Shown piece after piece: positions 7,658-11,349 of a stretch of DNA of 11,349 nucleotides. Under the pieces are notes generated by a model. The model was given only the letters and a program-made list of their open reading frames with translations, was not told the origin of the DNA and did no database searches. Origin of the DNA: an uncultured Kiloniellales bacterium (lineage in GTDB: Bacteria; Pseudomonadota; Alphaproteobacteria; Kiloniellales; JAKSDN01); assembly GCA_937974415.1 (NCBI GenBank), contig CALJXB010000103.1:1-11349 (forward strand), read 5' to 3'. A program made the position numbers and the translations under genes. The first letter of the stretch is position 1, and every line of letters begins with the position of its first letter.

Positions 7658-7735
7658 CGGAAAAGCCGAGCCGCGAGCAGGGCGCCTTGCGCCTTTAGGC
7701 ACAAATCAACCCTGCTCGCGAATCTCGGCAATCCG
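7658..7735 (-). terminator. 78-bp compound hairpin after the XRE gene, possible terminator or small RNA
   Basis: The core is a perfect 11-bp inverted repeat, CGCGAGCAGGG (7710-7720) with CCCTGCTCGCG (7672-7682). Outside it GCCGAG (7724-7729) pairs with CTCGGC (7665-7670), and CGGA (7732-7735) can pair with TCCG (7658-7661). Inside it TTGTGCC (7698-7704) pairs with GGCGCAA (7687-7693) around a TAAA loop with one G-U pair. Four T follow the CTCGGC arm. It lies 60 nt after the XRE stop and just upstream of the metK promoter. Termination of the regulator transcript is the simplest role, but the stem is far longer than a usual terminator and the T tract is short. Confidence 0.5.
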
Positions 7736-7795
7736 CAAGTCTAGGCCAGCAGCAAGAGGTAGGGCTTAATCGCCCCGGAACAGGATCTCCCGAGG

Positions 7796-8257
7796 CTAGT
7801 CCTTGTGCTGGCTGAAGGCGGCGAGCGCCTTCGTCATCTCGAACAGGCGTTTGCGAACCCGTGCATCGGTGATTCGGTAGTACGCCCGAACAAGTTCCAA
7901 TGTCTCTCGTTTGGCCATGGGGTCCGGTTCGTAAACGGCTTGCTTTTCAGCCATCCCCCTAATCTGGCGGGGTGACCGAGCCGCAACGTCATCGGACATT
8001 TCCTCAAAGAAAAATCCGATGGGCACATCGAGAACCCGCGAAAGGTCGAACAGACGGCTTGCGCCAATTCTGTTTGCCCCCCGTTCGTACTTCTGCACCT
8101 GCTGGAACGTTAAGCCAATCGCTTCTCCGAGCTTTTCTTGGCTCATTCCCAACAACGTTCGCCTGAGCCGGACTCGGCTCCCGACGTGAATATCGATGGG
8201 GTTCGGACCCCCAGCGACGCGTCCACGACCACGGCCGGAGCCAGCGCTTCGTTTCAT
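7796..8257 (-). CDS. XRE-family HTH transcriptional regulator (PraR/PhrR-like)
   Basis: This is a 153-residue DNA-binding protein with a Cro/CI-type helix-turn-helix at about residues 26-80. Helix 2 is in SQEKLGEAIG (39-48) and the recognition helix in TFQQVQKYERG (50-60). A basic Gly/Arg/Ser-rich N-terminus precedes it. The C-terminal part, about 90-153, has an ELVRAYYRI segment followed by a helical end and may serve in dimerisation or partner binding. The segment NPIDIHVGSRVRLRR (19-33) and the FFFEE after the HTH recall rhizobial PraR/PhrR regulators (quorum sensing, surface attachment, stress); this is from memory and untested. ATG 8257 was chosen because GGGAGGA lies 9-10 nt upstream; an ATG at 8275 would overlap that site. 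A regulator of this type near metK and lnt recurs in alphaproteobacteria, but whether it controls metK is unknown. Its DNA is about 55% GC, against about 70% nearby. Confidence 0.88.
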   Translation of the reverse strand: MKRSAGSGRGRGRVAGGPNPIDIHVGSRVRLRRTLLGMSQEKLGEAIGLTFQQVQKYERGANRIGASRLFDLSRVLDVPIGFFFEEMSDDVAARSPRQIRGMAEKQAVYEPDPMAKRETLELVRAYYRITDARVRKRLFEMTKALAAFSQHKD

Positions 8258-8400
8258 GTTCGAAGTTCCTCCCATTCGGTTTCTATTATTGGCTTGTCGT
8301 TCGCCGTCCGGTTTTTCACATTTGGGTTGTAGAACGCCCAAAGTTTCTCTTGCCCGCATAGATATGCAAGAGAAAACTCTTCTTCTTCGTTCCGTTCAGC
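8258..8400 (-). promoter_or_regulatory. XRE gene upstream region with two inverted repeats
   Basis: This spacer of about 45% GC between lnt and the regulator holds two dyads. The first is AGTTTCTCTTGC (8342-8353) against GCAAGAGAAAACT (8366-8378), 12 bp with one extra base; a second palindrome, GCATA-GA-TATGC (8356-8367), is nested in it. The other is TTTGGG (8321-8326) against CCCAAA (8337-8342). They abut each other, and the second lies 64 nt or more upstream of the start codon. A weak promoter candidate on the minus strand pairs TTGGGC with TGAAAA at 17 nt and overlaps the second dyad. Operators for autoregulation, or a terminator for lnt, are both possible; no U-tract follows. Confidence 0.35.
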
Positions 8401-10002
8401 TCAAGGCAAACGGCGAACGATGGTTGCGAGACTAAATGTAGCGATCAACAAGATCAATAGTGACCACGACCCCAAGTGTGAAAACGGCGTTCTCTTTTCA
8501 AGCGAGTTGGGCAGCGGGGCATTGATGGCTCCCGAGCGGTTGAGCCCGAGGTGCGCCACGACCCGGCCATAGGAATCCACCACGGCCGAGATCCCGGTAT
8601 TCGCCGCCCGGACCAGCGGGAGGCCCTCCTCGACCGCCCGCAGGCGCGCGGCGGCGAAATGCTGATAGGGGCCGCTGCTGGTGCCGAACCAGGCGTCGTT
8701 GGTGACGTTCAGCAGCCATTGCGCACCGCTGCCGGGGTCGACAACGCGGCCAGGGAATATCACCTCGTAGCAAATCAAGACACTGACGTCCGGCAGTCCG
8801 GGAAGGCTGAGGGACCGGGGGCCGTCGCCCGGCGTGAAATCGCCGCCGCCCTGGGTCAACTTGTCCAGGGGGAGGATCGAGCGCAGCGGCACGTATTCGC
8901 CGAAGGGCACCAAATGGCGTTTGTCGTAGACGGCGGCGACTTGGCCCCCTTCGTCGATCGCGAAGAGGCTGTTCCATAGGCGAATCTCGCCGTCGACCTC
9001 GGCGCGGCGCGGCGCGCCGGTCAGCAAGAGCCCGCCAGGAGGCACGATCTCACGGATCGCCTCGAGAACCTGGGTCATGTCAGGCAGCAGGAACGGCACC
9101 GCGGTTTCCGACCAGATGACGTGGGTCGCGGTTTTGGCCCCGGGGCTCTCGGAAAGCGCCATCTGGTCCGCCACGTGCTTGGCGCGAAGGTCCGAGCGCC
9201 ATTTGATGCGCTGATCGATGTTGGGCTGCACGATCCTCAGGTGAACGCCCGGCACGCCCTCGGCGCCCGGTTCCGGCGCGCCCGCCAGGCGCAGGGCGCC
9301 GAAGCCCCACAGGGCGGCGGGCAGGACGAGCGCCATGACCAGGACCGCAACACGGCGCCACCCGCGGGCCTCGTCACCGCGCAGACAGCTCGGCGCCGCC
9401 GCAGCCAGGATGGTCGCCAGGCTGAGGCCCCAGACGCCGGCAATCGAGGCGAACTGCAGAGTGGCGTCGGAAAACGTCCAGACGGTGCCGATCAGGTTCC
9501 AGGGAAACCCGGTGAAGGCCCAGGCGCGCAGCCACTCGCTCGCGAGCCAGGCAGCCGCGAAGAGCAAGACGCGCGCGAGCCCACGCTCCTTGCTCAGCCA
9601 GACCGCCACCGTTGCCAAACCGGCAAACAGCGCCATGCCTGCCGCCAACGCGCCGACGGCGAAGGGCATGAGCGCGCCAAAGCGTTCGGCGTCGACCAGA
9701 AAGGAGTGGCCCACCCAATAAAGCCCGGCCGAGAAATAGCCCAGTCCGAAGGCCCATCCGGTCGCGAAAGCGCGCGGCCAGCGCCGGGCCCCGTCGAGCA
9801 GCCAAAGCAGGCCGGTAAAGGCGATCCACAGAAGCGGAAGCACGTAAAGCGGCGGCAAGGCGCCGGCCGCCAGGGCGCCACAGACGACGGCCGTTGCGAG
9901 CGCGCGCCACAGGCCCAGGCCGGCGAGCGCATTGGCAAGCCGGTCGATCCGGTTGAGTTGAGGCGGCGCCTGAAACTGGGCCGCCGCCGCCGGTTCAGCC
10001 AT
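8401..10002 (-). CDS. lnt: Apolipoprotein N-acyltransferase
   Basis: Lnt is the inner-membrane enzyme that adds the third acyl chain to the N-terminal cysteine of lipoproteins, after Lgt and LspA. The 533-residue protein has an N-terminal membrane domain with several hydrophobic helices (about 35-235), a periplasmic nitrilase-like domain (about 255-500) and a final membrane helix (about 512-528). The catalytic triad can be read as E299 (in WSET), K361 (in YDKRHLVPFGEY) and C411 (in LICYE). These match E267, K335 and C387 of the E. coli enzyme. NVTNDAWFG (432-440) is also conserved. The ATG overlaps the stop of the upstream CBS gene by 8 nt (ATGGCTGA), so the two are translationally coupled. 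GC content falls over its last 40 or so codons, toward the regulator gene. Confidence 0.97.
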   Translation of the reverse strand: MAEPAAAAQFQAPPQLNRIDRLANALAGLGLWRALATAVVCGALAAGALPPLYVLPLLWIAFTGLLWLLDGARRWPRAFATGWAFGLGYFSAGLYWVGHSFLVDAERFGALMPFAVGALAAGMALFAGLATVAVWLSKERGLARVLLFAAAWLASEWLRAWAFTGFPWNLIGTVWTFSDATLQFASIAGVWGLSLATILAAAAPSCLRGDEARGWRRVAVLVMALVLPAALWGFGALRLAGAPEPGAEGVPGVHLRIVQPNIDQRIKWRSDLRAKHVADQMALSESPGAKTATHVIWSETAVPFLLPDMTQVLEAIREIVPPGGLLLTGAPRRAEVDGEIRLWNSLFAIDEGGQVAAVYDKRHLVPFGEYVPLRSILPLDKLTQGGGDFTPGDGPRSLSLPGLPDVSVLICYEVIFPGRVVDPGSGAQWLLNVTNDAWFGTSSGPYQHFAAARLRAVEEGLPLVRAANTGISAVVDSYGRVVAHLGLNRSGAINAPLPNSLEKRTPFSHLGSWSLLILLIATFSLATIVRRLP

Positions 10003-10975
10003 TGGCCTTGGCGTCCTGGGTGGCCGCAGCGTCCTGGGCGGCTGCGGGAAGGTTACGAATCCGCAAGCGCCGGATGCGCCGCGGGTCGGCCTCCATGACC
10101 TCGAAGGAGATGCCGCTCGGAGGATGCGTTACCAGTTCGCCCCTGGTGGGCACCCGACCGGCCATCGAGAACACCAGCCCGCCCAGGGTGTCGATATCGT
10201 TCTCGCGCTCCTCGTCCGACAGCACCGGGCCGACCAGCTTCTCGAAGTCCTCGACCGTGGCCCGGGAATCCGCGACCAGCGAGCCGTCGCGGCCGAAAAC
10301 CAGCTTTGGGCCTTGGGAGACGTCGTATTCGTCCTCGATCTCGCCGACGATCTCCTCGACCAAGTCCTCGATCGTGATGAGGCCGTCGATGCCGCCGAAC
10401 TCGTCGACCACCAGAGCCATGTGCACCCGCGATTGGCGCATCTCGAGAAGCAGGTCCAGGACCGGCATGGAGGGGGCGACGAAGAGTGCCTCGCGCAGGC
10501 TCGCGCCGAGGTCGAACTGACCCTGGCCGCCGACATAGGGTACCAGGTCCTTGATGTGCACGAGGCCCAGAACGTCATCCAGGGTGTCGCGATAAATCGG
10601 CACGCGCGAGTGACCGGCCTTGCTCATGATCCGCACCAGGGGGTCCAGCCCCGTGCGCACGTCCACCGCCACGATGTCGGCGCGCGGCACCATGATGTCG
10701 TAAGCCGTCTGATGGCGCTGCTTGAGGATGTTGGCGAGCATCGCCTTTTCATCCTCGCTGATCCGGCCGTTGGCCTCGTCCTCGCTTTCGCCCTCGCCGA
10801 TTTCTTCGATGATTTCCTCGAGTGTGTGGCGCAGGCTCGAATCCGCACCCTTGAAGCCGAACAAGTGCCGCAGCCAAAGCCAGAAGCGCCCCATGCCCGA
10901 GCGATTGCCGCTTCTCGGGCTGCCGTTGTCGGCTGTCGCGCCGAGTACCACGCGCTGTCCGTCGCTCTCACTCAT
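9995..10975 (-). CDS. corC: CBS-domain protein of the CorC/YbeX (HlyC/CorC) family
   Basis: The 326-residue protein has two CBS domains (about 94-150 and 160-215) containing the family segments MVPRADIVAVD (95-105), HSRVPIY (122-128) and VVDEFGGIDGLITIEDLVEEIVGEIEDE within 189-216. A CorC_HlyC transporter-associated domain follows (about 225-310). It lacks the DUF21/CNNM membrane domain of longer relatives, so it is the short, soluble YbeX/CorC type. An acidic linker, residues 53-75, precedes the CBS pair. In enterobacteria CorC is linked to CorA magnesium/cobalt efflux, and ybeX next to ybeY has been tied to ribosome metabolism. The position directly after ybeY (10-nt gap) and before lnt (8-nt overlap) fits that cluster. 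ATG 10975 is listed; Met28 is a possible shorter start. The exact function is inferred from the family. Confidence 0.93.
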   Translation of the reverse strand: MSESDGQRVVLGATADNGSPRSGNRSGMGRFWLWLRHLFGFKGADSSLRHTLEEIIEEIGEGESEDEANGRISEDEKAMLANILKQRHQTAYDIMVPRADIVAVDVRTGLDPLVRIMSKAGHSRVPIYRDTLDDVLGLVHIKDLVPYVGGQGQFDLGASLREALFVAPSMPVLDLLLEMRQSRVHMALVVDEFGGIDGLITIEDLVEEIVGEIEDEYDVSQGPKLVFGRDGSLVADSRATVEDFEKLVGPVLSDEERENDIDTLGGLVFSMAGRVPTRGELVTHPPSGISFEVMEADPRRIRRLRIRNLPAAAQDAAATQDAKANG

Positions 10976-10985
10976 GATGGCTCGC

Positions 10986-11349
10986 TCATAACGATTCCGC
11001 TTTCACGGGTGCCGGGGCGTAGGGGTCGGGGATTCCGATCCCGGCTAGGATGGCAACCTCGAGGGCCTCCATCCGTTCGGCCTGATGCGCCTCTTCGTGG
11101 TCGTAACCGAGCAGGTGCAGAAGGCCGTGCACGACCAGGTGACTCATGTGCTCGGCGACCGACTTGCTTTGGTCCCGCGCCTCGCGAAGCACCGTCTCAC
11201 GGGCCAGGATCACGTCGCCCAGCAGGCGCGGGCCGTCGGCGCCCTCCGGCCGGCCGTCGTTGGCGAAGGAGAGCACGTTGGTCGGCCGGTCCTGGCGGCG
11301 GTATGTCCGGTTGAGGTCGCGGACCAGGGCGTCGTCGGCCAGCACGACG
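10986..11349 (-). CDS. ybeY: Endoribonuclease YbeY (5' end off the window)
   Basis: YbeY is a zinc-dependent endoribonuclease needed for 16S rRNA 3' end maturation and ribosome quality control. The visible part is 120 residues, beginning within ...VVLADDALVRDLNRTYR; the first 40-50 residues lie beyond the right edge. The TNVLSF motif, GDVILA and the zinc-binding HGLLHLLGYDH (three His spaced as HxxxHxxxxxH) are all present and intact. The GTG at 11345 lies inside the conserved domain and is not the true start. The stop is 10 nt before the CBS gene, so the two share a transcript. In many alphaproteobacteria a phoH-like gene precedes ybeY; that region is not in this window. Confidence 0.96.
   Translation of the reverse strand, partial: VVLADDALVRDLNRTYRRQDRPTNVLSFANDGRPEGADGPRLLGDVILARETVLREARDQSKSVAEHMSHLVVHGLLHLLGYDHEEAHQAERMEALEVAILAGIGIPDPYAPAPVKAESL

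Noticed and set aside
7672..7720. Resemblance of the long hairpin to a SAM-II riboswitch (TGATTTG in the 5' part, near metK)
   Set aside because: The downstream conserved segments of SAM-II are not found, and the element lies upstream of the metK promoter rather than in its leader.
8258..8359. N-terminal extension of the XRE regulator to the ATG at 8359
   Set aside because: It would run through the inverted repeats and past a strong Shine-Dalgarno; the ATG at 8257 is much better placed.
9121..11314. Plus-strand open frames opposite lnt, corC and ybeY
   Set aside because: All overlap intact conserved genes on the minus strand and show no recognisable domain.

Overview
This window looks like chromosomal DNA of a GC-rich alphaproteobacterium, probably of the Rhodospirillales kind or a relative. 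That placement rests on gene order and protein character and was not tested by a search. Every convincing gene is on the minus strand, so the transcripts read from right to left. The long plus-strand open frames are antisense shadows typical of GC-rich DNA.

In the direction of transcription, from the right edge: (1) ybeY (5' end off the window), a corC/ybeX-type CBS-domain gene and lnt form a tight operon for rRNA maturation, a membrane-associated CBS protein and lipoprotein N-acylation. (2) A 143-bp spacer with two dyad symmetries precedes a small XRE-family regulator resembling the rhizobial PraR/PhrR proteins. This regulator and its surroundings are clearly less GC-rich than the rest. (3) A 338-bp spacer holds a 78-bp compound hairpin, a good housekeeping-type promoter and a hairpin-rich leader, followed by metK and trmB. 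(4) A 208-bp spacer holds a candidate promoter, a hairpin overlapping a 9-codon mini-ORF and a strong intrinsic terminator. It is followed by the transcription/translation operon rimP - nusA - ylxR (fused to an L7Ae-like domain) - infB, with the 3' end of infB off the left edge.

The genes share a theme: ribosome maturation (ybeY, rimP), tRNA modification (trmB), the methyl donor S-adenosylmethionine that TrmB uses (metK), transcription elongation and termination (nusA), RNA binding (ylxR) and translation initiation (infB), plus envelope lipoprotein maturation (lnt). This is largely a conserved housekeeping cluster. I do not see a mobile element, CRISPR array, defence system or secondary-metabolite locus. 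The less ordinary content is in the three intergenic regions: an attenuator-like rimP leader, the long hairpin and unassigned structured leader before metK, and a possible autoregulatory operator before the XRE gene.
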